From IMG/VR virus record IMGVR_UViG_3300045258_000017, positions 1-20,296 of that record: a stretch of DNA of 20,296 nt; one strand, written 5' to 3'. A program made the translations under genes and the position numbers. The DNA comes from a virus. Below, piece after piece: positions 14,939-19,986 of the stretch. The notes under the pieces were generated by a model. It worked only from the letters and a program-made list of their open reading frames with translations. It did not search any database and was not told the origin of the DNA. Position 1 is the stretch's first letter, and each line of letters starts with the position of its first letter.

Positions 14939-15384
14939 CGCGCGACAGGCAGCGGGCGACGACGGGCCAGGCTCATCAGTCCAGTCGGCGCGATGCCCTG
15001 CGGCTGATAGCTGCCCGGATTCATCGGGTGGTAAATGTTCACGCCCGTATCGTTGCCACTCAGCCCGCCCGGACGCGGACCCGGAAAGCTGCCGCCCGGA
15101 TTGATGCCCGAGCCGTCATAGCCGTTCGGGTGCAGCGAGTGCATGTAGTCCATGAACGGATGCTGGCCCTGGTCCCGCAGACCTTGAGCGAAGTCGAAGC
15201 GCGTACCCGGCGCACCGTTCCAGCCCAAGCCTTGCAGGTAAGTGTTGTAGCCGCCCATCTGGCCGTGATGGCCGAGCGCACCGAGCCCGGGCGAACCACC
15301 GCTACCGCCGCCCACATCGGGCGACTGCCACGGGCCTAGCCCCATCGGGTTGTAGGGCTGCGGCTGGAGGGGTCGGTTGAACAT
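14935..15384 (-). CDS. Gly/Pro-rich phage protein of unknown function
   Basis: This 149-residue protein starts at ATG 15384, overlapping the upstream stop (TGATG). It is dominated by Gly, Pro, Asn, His and Tyr: PLQPQPYNPMGLGPWQSPDV, then a Gly/Ser linker (GGGSGGSPGLGALGHH), LQGLGWNGAPGTRFDFAQGL, HPFMDYMHSLHPNGYDG and a second Gly/Pro stretch. It is probably largely disordered. It has no signal peptide or membrane span. Its position just before the terminase genes suggests a virion or assembly accessory, but nothing in the sequence identifies the role. Confidence 0.6.
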   Translation of the reverse strand: MFNRPLQPQPYNPMGLGPWQSPDVGGGSGGSPGLGALGHHGQMGGYNTYLQGLGWNGAPGTRFDFAQGLRDQGQHPFMDYMHSLHPNGYDGSGINPGGSFPGPRPGGLSGNDTGVNIYHPMNPGSYQPQGIAPTGLMSLARRRPLPVAR

Positions 15385-15647
15385 CAGCAGTAGCTCACTT
15401 GAGTTTTGCTGGTGACGCACTGGGCGCGATCCCAGCCGGGAGTCGGTGCAAACGGCGGCGGCTTCAGTGGGTCGAAGCGGCGCAGCGCCTTTTCAATCTC
15501 GCTGGGCTCACCCCTGGCGGGCGTCACCTTGTGGAACACCAGCGCCAAATGCTCGCGGATCATCTTCCACTCAGCCTCGCTCGGAGGCTGGTCGGGAAGC
15601 AGCTCGGCGCGGCCCTGAAGCCAGTAGCAAAATTCTTGCGGGGTCAT
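15384..15647 (-). CDS. Conserved phage protein with EFCYWLQG start
   Basis: This 87-residue protein begins MTPQEFCYWLQGRAELLPDQ, with EAEWKMIREHLALVFHKVTP in the middle. The 'EFCYWLQGxxEL...L...QW..I..HL..VF' pattern recurs in small proteins of many podoviruses and siphoviruses, mostly located between lysis and terminase genes. I know no experimental function. The C-terminus is Pro-rich and ends with a Cys. It begins nine bases after the preceding stop and ends in a TGATG overlap with the Gly/Pro-rich gene. Confidence 0.65.
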   Translation of the reverse strand: MTPQEFCYWLQGRAELLPDQPPSEAEWKMIREHLALVFHKVTPARGEPSEIEKALRRFDPLKPPPFAPTPGWDRAQCVTSKTQVSYC

Positions 15648-15656
15648 CTATTCGCC

Positions 15657-15914
15657 CTAGTTCGCTTGGGCTCTCGCCCGCAGATACCGCTCGCACAAGG
15701 ACGCGCCTCGGCGGAATATGTCGGGTGACTCTTGGTTGATCGGCCCCAGCACGCGGACGAATGACGCATCGGTTTCGATGGCGGCATCCACTTCGCGGAC
15801 CATGTAGCCTTGGACGCCTGGCGCCTTGTAGTTCTCGCAAACCTGAGCCGCAGCTCGGTCGTTCGCGTCCAGCAGGCTGCGGACCTTGGCGGCGAAGTCC
15901 TCGTCCTCGCTCAC
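15657..15914 (-). CDS. Hypothetical protein, 85 residues
   Basis: The GTG start at 15914 overlaps the stop of the 33-residue membrane peptide gene (GTGA), giving MSEDEDFAAKVRSLLDANDR. The protein is helical and charged, with AAQVCENYKAPGVQGYMVRE (about 22-41) and FRRGASLCERYLRARAQ near the end. No known motif is recognised. It is translated with its neighbours and is presumably cytoplasmic. A longer upstream extension of the same frame is open but would run across the membrane peptide gene and is not needed. Confidence 0.5.
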   Translation of the reverse strand: MSEDEDFAAKVRSLLDANDRAAAQVCENYKAPGVQGYMVREVDAAIETDASFVRVLGPINQESPDIFRRGASLCERYLRARAQAN

Positions 15915-16012
15915 TGCCGGCGCGCGTCCCACCGAATCAGCAGCGCGAACAAGAAAAGACCCAGCGCGGTCGGCGGGATCGCGGCCAGTAACAGGATTAC
16001 GCCTTCCATCAT
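15911..16012 (-). CDS. 33-residue single-span membrane peptide
   Basis: The frame from ATG 16012 (second ATG at 16009) to TGA 15911 reads MMEGVILLLAAIPPTALGLF, then LFALLIRWDARRQ. It is one hydrophobic span of about 24 residues with a Pro-Pro kink and a basic, probably cytoplasmic, C-terminus (RWDARRQ). It is coupled on both sides: ATGA with the 68-residue gene and GTGA with the 85-residue gene. The amino acid pattern and exact fit in the gap argue for a real gene. A role in the membrane (holin accessory or partner of the secreted protease) is speculative. Confidence 0.6.
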   Translation of the reverse strand: MMEGVILLLAAIPPTALGLFLFALLIRWDARRQ

Positions 16013-16215
16013 TCGTCGCCCTCAAAATCGCAGGGAGGTGGGGCATAGCGCAGCTCGGCCAGGCGCTTGCGCTCGGCAGCCGCGTTGCATGCGTTCCACG
16101 ATTCCAGCAGCGACCATTCAAAGGTCTGCTCCGGGGTTTCGTAGCTGGCCTCTAGGGCAGCGCGTTCCTCGTCCGTTAGCGGGTTGGGGCCGAAGTTGGC
16201 TAGATAGCGAGTCAC
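16009..16215 (-). CDS. Hypothetical protein, 68 residues
   Basis: The GTG start at 16215 overlaps the stop of the protease gene (GTGA) and gives MTRYLANFGPNPLTDEERAA. A helix then includes LEASYETPEQTFEWSLLESW, and the end is acidic (PPPCDFEGDE). The frame is open further upstream but overlaps the protease gene there. No family is recognised. Translational coupling ties it to the protease upstream and the membrane peptide downstream. No signal sequence is visible. Confidence 0.5.
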   Translation of the reverse strand: MTRYLANFGPNPLTDEERAALEASYETPEQTFEWSLLESWNACNAAAERKRLAELRYAPPPCDFEGDE

Positions 16216-16859
16216 TTCACGCTGGCCCACTGTTCGTCGCTGAACGCCAGCGGGTACGCGCCGATGAACTGCACGGGAGCCGTGATGAACCACGTTCCGA
16301 TGCTGACCACACCCACAATCTGGCCGTAGTCGTTGAAGATGGCCGCGCCGGAGTCGCCGGGCCCACCATTGAAGTCGAACGCCTGGAACTGCAACCTGTA
16401 AACCGGCGCGTCCGACCAGAACTCCTTGGGCAGCGTCCAGTAACCCGACGCCCTGCCTACCCGAAGCTGATCTGTTACGCCCTCGGGGTTTCCGAACACA
16501 AACACCGATTCCCCGGTCATTACCGGGCTGCCCATGTGGACGATCCGGCGCTGGTAGCAACTCACCGTCACTAGCGCGTGGTCGTTGCCATCGTGGAGGA
16601 CCGCCTGTACGTCGCACGCCTCGCCATCGACCAGCATGGACTTCGGCTCGCTCTCGAAACAGTGCGAGGCCGACAGCAGCGTGTGGTGCCCTACGCCCGT
16701 CGCGCTACAGGTGTACTTGCCGATGGTCAGCGTATGCGTGGCCGCATGGACGCGGGCGTAGGGCTGGGCAATACGGTTGTGGGGCGGATGGGCCTCCGCA
16801 CAACCGGAAATAGCTGCGCCTCCCAGCGCAAGGGCTAGGAACAGCGCGACTACTTTCAC
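16212..16859 (-). CDS. Secreted trypsin-like serine protease, predicted lipoprotein
   Basis: This is a 215-residue protein with a GTG start at 16859 and GGGGG upstream. Residues 1-20 form a lipoprotein signal: MKVV, then a hydrophobic Ala/Leu core and the lipobox ISGC with Cys 20. The chymotrypsin-fold triad is visible as His 66 in LSASHC, Asp 93 in GNDHALV and Ser 170 in GGPGDSGAAIF. The end has the usual IVGVVSIGT strand. The mature enzyme should be attached to a membrane on the periplasmic side, or face the outside if carried to the outer surface. This is unusual cargo for a phage late operon. It is the first minus-strand gene downstream of the plus-strand cassette. Triad and lipobox are direct observations; substrate and role are unknown. 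Confidence 0.85.
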   Translation of the reverse strand: MKVVALFLALALGGAAISGCAEAHPPHNRIAQPYARVHAATHTLTIGKYTCSATGVGHHTLLSASHCFESEPKSMLVDGEACDVQAVLHDGNDHALVTVSCYQRRIVHMGSPVMTGESVFVFGNPEGVTDQLRVGRASGYWTLPKEFWSDAPVYRLQFQAFDFNGGPGDSGAAIFNDYGQIVGVVSIGTWFITAPVQFIGAYPLAFSDEQWASVK

Positions 16860-16882
16860 ATCAATTACCCCCGAAAAGGGAC

Positions 16883-16911
16883 TTGCAACGTGTGTATGGT
16901 GGGTGTATATG
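16883..16911 (+). promoter_or_regulatory. Candidate promoter of the plus-strand cassette
   Basis: TTGCAA (16883-16888) and TATATG (16906-16911) are separated by 17 bases, each matching four of six sigma-70 consensus positions. The predicted start is near 16918, giving a leader of about 20 bases with AAGGAG (16925-16930) eight bases from the ATG at 16938. It points opposite to all late genes. Confidence 0.55.
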
Positions 16912-16924
16912 TATCTCTACACCC
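16901..16924. promoter_or_regulatory. Operator-like inverted repeat over the -10 and start site
   Basis: A perfect 7-bp inverted repeat, GGGTGTA (16901-16907) and TACACCC (16918-16924), is separated by 10 bases and covers the -10 box and predicted start. A direct repeat GTGTAT occurs at 16892 and 16903, 11 bases (about one helical turn) apart. The cassette encodes a ribbon-helix-helix protein that could bind here and repress itself. It could also form a weak hairpin in the mRNA leader. Confidence 0.5.
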
Positions 16925-16937
16925 AAGGAGAATCCGA

Positions 16938-17132
16938 ATGGTTGCCGAGCGCCCCTACACCGTCATTCCCTGTCGCCCGACAGATGAGGCCGAAGTGCTG
17001 GCCCTGTGGGCGGCTCAAGCCCGACCCCTTCAGGTCTGCGACTACTGCGGCATCAAGGCGCTCCCAAACGCGCCGGACTGGCAGACGAATAACAAAGGCT
17101 GTCTTTGCCCTGCCTGCAAGCACATCGCATGA
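16938..17132 (+). CDS. Small zinc-ribbon-like protein
   Basis: This 64-residue protein starts at ATG 16938 with an excellent AAGGAG site eight bases upstream; longer in-frame starts lie in the promoter and are unlikely. The C-terminal half has CDYCG (Cys 34, Cys 37) and CLCPACKH (Cys 55, 57, 60, His 62), a spacing able to bind one zinc ion. The N-terminal half has TVIPCRPTDEAEVLALWAAQ. Zinc ribbons of this size often bind nucleic acid or another protein. It is the first gene of a plus-strand cassette running against the late operon and overlaps the ribbon-helix-helix gene by ATGA. The function is not recognised. Confidence 0.68.
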   Translation: MVAERPYTVIPCRPTDEAEVLALWAAQARPLQVCDYCGIKALPNAPDWQTNNKGCLCPACKHIA

Positions 17133-17263
17133 TCCGCACCAACGTCTTCCTGCCCGAATCCATGCTGGCCCGCCTCGCCAAAGCGAAGGCCAAGACCGGC
17201 GTCCCGATGGCTGAATTTATCCGGCGCGCTATTGAGGCGGCGCTGAAGAAGGAGAGGCTGTGA
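17129..17263 (+). CDS. Ribbon-helix-helix (CopG/Arc-type) DNA-binding protein
   Basis: This 44-residue protein runs from ATG 17129 to TGA 17261-17263. It shows the full ribbon-helix-helix layout: a strand RTNVFLPES at 3-11, helix A MLARLAKAKAKTG at 12-24, a turn with G-V-P at 24-26, and helix B MAEFIRRAIEAALKK at 27-41. Such proteins dimerise and insert the paired strand in the DNA major groove, usually as repressors. It is coupled to the zinc-ribbon gene (ATGA) and to the 78-residue gene (GTGA). A short operator-like inverted repeat at the cassette promoter is the natural candidate site. It could also be the antitoxin-like part of a small addiction module, but no toxin family is recognised next to it. 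Confidence 0.85.
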   Translation: MIRTNVFLPESMLARLAKAKAKTGVPMAEFIRRAIEAALKKERL

Positions 17264-17496
17264 AAACCTTTGCTGCGTGGGGCGTCAGTCGCAACACCGC
17301 CGCCACCCGCTTCTACGTGGGCCGCATCGTTTACGACGACGGGAAATTCTTCGGCTACGAGTACCACCAATCCGCCCCGGAGCGGCGCGCTTTCTTCCGC
17401 ACCAAGGGAGCCGCAACGGAAAAGGCGGCGGAACTAAATAGGTCCGGGGAGCGACCCCGGATGCCGTTGGAGGACGCACCTTGCCAGCGGACTTAG
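17260..17496 (+). CDS. Hypothetical protein, 78 residues, of the plus-strand cassette
   Basis: The GTG start at 17260 overlaps the stop of the ribbon-helix-helix gene (GTGA) and has AAGGAG six bases upstream. It reads MKTFAAWGVSRNTAATRFYV, then GRIVYDDGKFFGYEYHQ, FFRTKGAATEKAAELNR, and a Pro/Arg-rich end. The first 60 residues look like a small alpha/beta fold with a strand-rich aromatic middle; the last 15 are probably disordered. I recognise no family. Co-expression with a DNA-binding protein suggests a regulated effector. Confidence 0.6.
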   Translation: MKTFAAWGVSRNTAATRFYVGRIVYDDGKFFGYEYHQSAPERRAFFRTKGAATEKAAELNRSGERPRMPLEDAPCQRT

Positions 17497-17555
17497 CCGC
17501 ACGTTTCGCCTTGGGCCGGATAGGTGGCCGGGGTACTCGGTGCAGCGGATACTAA
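17481..17555 (+). CDS. Possible 24-residue frame at the end of the plus-strand cassette
   Basis: TTG 17481 to TAA 17555 encodes a 24-residue peptide starting MPADLAARFALGRIGGRGTR. It has GGAGG seven bases upstream, inside the end of the 78-residue gene. Only the ribosome-binding site and position support it. It could equally be chance or a remnant. Confidence 0.22.
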   Translation: MPADLAARFALGRIGGRGTRCSGY

Positions 17556-17661
17556 AGGCGCCGCCAATCACCAATCAGCTTTGCCTTGTCCTTCGCCCAA
17601 CACTCTCGGGGCGAAAGCATCGGCGGCCTAGTCGCCTTTGGAACGAACCAGCCGAACCAAA
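17497..17661. other. Convergent spacer between the plus-strand cassette and Rz1, with a hairpin
   Basis: Plus-strand transcripts meet minus-strand lysis transcripts here. TTCGCCC (17592-17598) and GGGCGAA (17609-17615) can form a 7-bp stem with a 10-base loop, but no T-run follows on either strand, so it is not a standard terminator. The only other frame found is the doubtful 24-codon one at 17481-17555. Confidence 0.4.
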
Positions 17662-17916
17662 TCACGGCTTAATCCCCTCAATCGCTTTCAGCCTGCGGTT
17701 GGCCTCTTTCAGCGCCTCTCGCCATGCGTCGATCCATGCCACAAGCGCGGAATTGGTGTCGCCCTGAAGCTCCGGGGCGGGAACCTGCTCCACCATCGCG
17801 GGCGGGATTGGTACCAGCTTTACGACCTCGCGCGGCTTAGTGGTCGCGCAACCTGCCGTAAATGTCAGCAGGAACGCGCTGGTCAGCCCAAGCGCGGTTT
17901 TCCGGCTTAGCGCCAT
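17662..17916 (-). CDS. Rz1-like outer membrane lipoprotein (o-spanin)
   Basis: This 84-residue protein starts at ATG 17916 (GGGAG and AGAAGG upstream), inside the end of the Rz-like gene and in a different frame. The signal MALSRKTALGLTSAFLLTFT ends at a lipobox TAGC with Cys 23. The mature part has KLVPIPPAMVEQVPAPE, the Pro-rich segment normal for Rz1, and a helical C-terminus. It would be anchored in the outer membrane and bind the i-spanin to fuse inner and outer membranes in the last step of lysis. At 84 residues it is longer than lambda Rz1 (60), within the range of other phages. Confidence 0.85.
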   Translation of the reverse strand: MALSRKTALGLTSAFLLTFTAGCATTKPREVVKLVPIPPAMVEQVPAPELQGDTNSALVAWIDAWREALKEANRRLKAIEGIKP

Positions 17917-18274
17917 AGACCTTCTCCCATTCCCTCTCACGGGCCGCCAGGCGCTTTGCAGCGGCCTTCATCGCGGCATCCCTTTCGGCCCTTGCCTGCT
18001 CGGCTTGGCCCTTTGCGTCGGCTAGCTGGTCACTCAGCCGCTTGTATTCCTGCTTGGCGACCCAGAGGTCAGATCGCGCCACTTCCAGGGAGTCATTGAG
18101 TTCGCGCGCCTTGTCCTGCCAGTGGTGCGAGGACCACAGGAAGAACAGCATGAAAGCGAACCACAGCGAGGCGCGGATGCCTCCGAGAATCGACACCACC
18201 GCCTTGACCACGGTCAGCACAGGGCTAACGGCGGGGAGCGCGGCTTTCTCGGCTAGCCAGAGCTTGAGGTCCAT
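17837..18274 (-). CDS. Rz-like inner membrane protein (i-spanin)
   Basis: This 145-residue protein has an ATG at 18274 that overlaps the stop of the 35-residue membrane peptide (TGATG). The first 34 residues are unusually long before the membrane span; the span is about 35-48 (ASLWFAFMLFFLWSS). Residues 52-118 form a coiled coil (QYKRL/AEQARAERDAAMKAAA). The end RAWADQRVPADIYGRLRDH resembles the C-terminal motif of Rz proteins that contacts Rz1. It should sit in the inner membrane and span the periplasm. The nested downstream lipoprotein gene confirms the spanin identity. Confidence 0.82.
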   Translation of the reverse strand: MDLKLWLAEKAALPAVSPVLTVVKAVVSILGGIRASLWFAFMLFFLWSSHHWQDKARELNDSLEVARSDLWVAKQEYKRLSDQLADAKGQAEQARAERDAAMKAAAKRLAAREREWEKVYGAKPENRAWADQRVPADIYGRLRDH

Positions 18275-18381
18275 CAGTGAACCTGCCCGATAGCCCAGCC
18301 ATACAGCAGGATCAGGCCGATGAACGCGCCCACGCCCAGCAATACGCCCGCCACCGCGATCCTCAGCAGCCACTTTTTCAT
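18274..18381 (-). CDS. 35-residue single-span membrane peptide of the lysis cassette
   Basis: The frame from ATG 18381 to TGA 18274 gives MKKWLLRIAVAGVLLGVGAF, then IGLILLYGWAIGQVH. Two lysines and an arginine precede a hydrophobic, Gly-rich helix of about 24 residues, so the N-terminus should face the cytoplasm. It is coupled on both sides by TGATG overlaps, between the coiled-coil membrane protein and the Rz-like gene. It could be a holin, antiholin or lysis regulator, although it is very short for a holin. Confidence 0.68.
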   Translation of the reverse strand: MKKWLLRIAVAGVLLGVGAFIGLILLYGWAIGQVH

Positions 18382-18713
18382 CAGCTTTCGCCTTGCGCGT
18401 ACTTGGCCGGAGGCACGTCGATGCCGTGGCGGCTCAACTCAGCCCGCAGCAGCATGTTGTCCAGCTCCAGCGCGTGAACCTTGTCCTCGGCCTTGCGCCT
18501 TGCATCGCGCTCGGCGTCCAAGCCCGACTCCAAGCTGGTCAGGCGCGCTTCCTGTGCGGAGATCCGCTGGGATAACTGCTCGACCAGCGCGTCATTGGCC
18601 TTGCCTTCCTTGGTGAAGAAGCGTTGCCACAGGGCTTGGCCCAGCCAGGCGAGGCCACCACCACCAGCGACATAGGCCACACCCATGTACGAATCGGGGT
18701 CGTCAACGATCAT
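18381..18713 (-). CDS. Membrane/coiled-coil protein of the lysis cassette
   Basis: This 110-residue protein begins 11 bases inside the end of the endolysin gene (ATG 18713). Residues 9-30 form a weak Gly-rich hydrophobic stretch (MGVAYVAGGGGLAWLGQALW). Residues 42-96 form a clear heptad coiled coil (VEQLSQRISAQEARLTSLES onward), and the C-terminus is polar. It stands where a holin or holin accessory would be expected, directly after the endolysin, but the hydrophobic stretch is too weak to call it a holin. It could also oligomerise with the 35-residue membrane peptide or the Rz coiled coil. The function is unproven. Confidence 0.55.
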   Translation of the reverse strand: MIVDDPDSYMGVAYVAGGGGLAWLGQALWQRFFTKEGKANDALVEQLSQRISAQEARLTSLESGLDAERDARRKAEDKVHALELDNMLLRAELSRHGIDVPPAKYAQGES

Positions 18714-19143
18714 CGTAGAGAGCCTTTTCAGCCGCCCTACGGCGGGTCAAGCCGGGCATCACGCGATTGTTCGCGCGGTTCCAGCGAAGAAACTGCGCGG
18801 ACGCGGCAGGGTCGCCAGCGTTCACCATGCGCAGCAAAGTTGATCCGCCCAACGCTCGGAGTCCGACGTTGAACGCGAAAGAAATCAGGCTTGCGGTCTG
18901 TGGATCAGACAGCGGACGGGTTACGAGCTTGCCCACACCCCGCGCCACGCGCGCTACATCGACCAGCAGGCGGTTATCGGCCTGGTCCTGTGTCCATGTG
19001 ACCCCGGCGCGAATGTCCGGCCCTGTGCTGCCCCAGCCGCACGTCCACGGGTCGCCGCCTGTGGCGGGGTCCGGGTAGGCGTGGAGCTTGCAGCCCTCGA
19101 AGGGCTTGATGAGCCGTTCTACGGCGAGGCCGATGGCGCTCAC
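18703..19143 (-). CDS. Endolysin, GH24 lysozyme (lambda/T4 lysozyme type)
   Basis: This is a 146-residue protein. The start is GTG 19143, overlapping the stop of the Ntn-hydrolase gene (GTGA); the frame is open further upstream but covered by that gene. It carries the GH24 signature: Glu 16 in PFEGCKLHAYPD, Asp 25 eight residues later, and Thr 34 in DPWTCGWG. This is the E-8-D-T spacing of T4-type muramidases, with a slightly longer loop (DPATGGDPWT). NVGLRALGGSTLLRMVNAGD and FLRWNRANNRVMPGLTRRR are the conserved C-terminal motifs. It cleaves peptidoglycan glycan strands after reaching the periplasm. No secretion signal is seen, so it needs a holin or other lysis protein for release. Confidence 0.93.
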   Translation of the reverse strand: MSAIGLAVERLIKPFEGCKLHAYPDPATGGDPWTCGWGSTGPDIRAGVTWTQDQADNRLLVDVARVARGVGKLVTRPLSDPQTASLISFAFNVGLRALGGSTLLRMVNAGDPAASAQFLRWNRANNRVMPGLTRRRAAEKALYDDR

Positions 19144-19667
19144 TTGCGGCGCGCTTTCTTCTTGGCCGGCGCTCGGCGCTTTGCAGGCGCAGGCACGTAG
19201 GTTTTCACCCCGCCGTATTCGTGCGTCGGCTCCACGGCCAGGGACTGCACCGGATCGCCACAGAAAATGTCGTGTTGCGCGACCTGCATCACCGCCTCGA
19301 CGGCAGACAGGCCCAAGCCCATTGCCACGCGAGCCGCCGCAGCACCGCAGCCTTCCGCCGCGATCTTGTCCAGCAGCGGGAAGGCCGGGAATCGGCCCTC
19401 CAGCAGCCACAGCGAGCCGTCAGGGCGGGCAATCAGGATCGTGGCGTCGGAGATATCCGGCACCAACTGCTTGCCTTCCGTGCCCTCCTGCGAGCCGCCA
19501 GAGGCCAGCCAGGACAAGCCCGCGTAACCATCGGCGGCATTGCCGCACATGCCCGCTACGCCACCGTCAGGAAGCCTCACGATCTTCTGCACCCGAAGGC
19601 GCGATTGACCGTCACTGGCGAGCGTGTCTGCCGCCATCACCCCATCTTTGAAGGCGATAACGGTCAA
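19140..19667 (-). CDS. HslV-like Ntn-hydrolase (proteasome-beta-type) with a basic C-terminal tail
   Basis: This is a 175-residue protein. The TTG start at 19667 is backed by AGGAG seven bases upstream and leaves Thr at position 2, as in HslV (MTTIV). The N-terminus MTVIAFKDGVMAADTLASDG, Lys 28 in RVQKIVRL, and GMCGNAADGYAGLSWL match the order of the HslV active site: an N-terminal Thr nucleophile, a near Asp, Lys 33-like and the Gly-rich loop. VAMGLGLSAVEAVMQVAQHD is the usual C-terminal helix. The last 17 residues (PAPAKRRAPAKKKARRK) are strongly basic and not part of the fold. No HslU-type ATPase is seen. It may process or degrade a phage or host protein at the end of infection, or be a virion-associated protease. 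The fold is well supported; the substrate is unknown. Confidence 0.78.
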   Translation of the reverse strand: MTVIAFKDGVMAADTLASDGQSRLRVQKIVRLPDGGVAGMCGNAADGYAGLSWLASGGSQEGTEGKQLVPDISDATILIARPDGSLWLLEGRFPAFPLLDKIAAEGCGAAAARVAMGLGLSAVEAVMQVAQHDIFCGDPVQSLAVEPTHEYGGVKTYVPAPAKRRAPAKKKARRK

Positions 19668-19870
19668 GGCAGGCTCCTGAATTGGTTGCCGTCTTTCCGG
19701 CTGCCAGCACGGTTACGTTCGGTTTCCGCTGGCCTAGCGGCCCTTGTCCGGCGCCACTCGCAGCGGGTGGCCGTGGCGGTGAGTCGGGCTGCTTGCGCTT
19801 TCCCTAGCCCGGAGGCATCGGAGGGCCAGCCCTTCAGTGGCCGAGGTTTGTTGCCCGCCGGTTCTGGCAT
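19664..19870 (-). CDS. Possible small basic protein (68 residues)
   Basis: The frame from ATG 19870 to TGA 19664 ends in a TTGA overlap with the Ntn-hydrolase gene. It reads MPEPAGNKPRPLKGWPSDAS, then a basic middle (CEWRRTRAARPAETERNR) and ends RKDGNQFRSLP. The third codon position is about two thirds G/C by hand count, below the clear genes. No good ribosome-binding site is seen (only GCGGGG). It could be a short DNA-binding protein or a chance frame. The frame extends upstream to TTG 19990, but that would cross the terminator. Confidence 0.35.
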   Translation of the reverse strand: MPEPAGNKPRPLKGWPSDASGLGKAQAARLTATATRCEWRRTRAARPAETERNRAGSRKDGNQFRSLP

Positions 19871-19986
19871 CCCCGCGCTTTTGCGCGAAGGCTTGGGCGG
19901 GTAGAGGCTGTACGGGCAAAGAAAAAGAGCCGCGCCCTGATATCGGGTGCGGCTTCGGTTGTTCCTGATTCTCCATAGCGTTTGTC
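19871..19986. other. Leader between the antiterminator-like gene and the lysis genes
   Basis: Apart from the terminator at 19917-19954, it contains a short hairpin CGCGC-TTTT-GCGCG just before 19870 and no convincing gene. A frame starting MENQEQPKPHPISG crosses the terminator and has no protein-like character. A late promoter should lie in or near this stretch, but I see no good -35/-10 pair. Confidence 0.35.
19917..19954 (-). terminator. Intrinsic terminator at the head of the late operon
   Basis: On the minus strand AGCCGCACCC and GGGCGCGGCT pair (10 bp, one mispaired or wobble position) around a GATATCA loop, followed by CTTTTTCTTT. It lies 33 bases after the stop of the antiterminator-like gene and before all lysis and structural genes. 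This matches the placement of a tR'-type terminator that a Q protein overrides. Confidence 0.9.

Noticed and set aside
16859-16937. A minus-strand promoter for the protease using the palindromic TTGCAA
   Set aside because: The spacing to TAATTG is only 15 bases and the -10 would fall on the ribosome-binding region. The gene can be reached by late read-through.
17592-17615. Hairpin TTCGCCC/GGGCGAA as a terminator for the convergent transcripts
   Set aside because: No T-run follows on either strand, so it does not meet the requirements of an intrinsic terminator.
19734-19968. Frame starting MENQEQPKPHPISG as a small gene
   Set aside because: It reads through the terminator hairpin and has no protein-like pattern; the overlapping frame ending at 19664 is a slightly better candidate.
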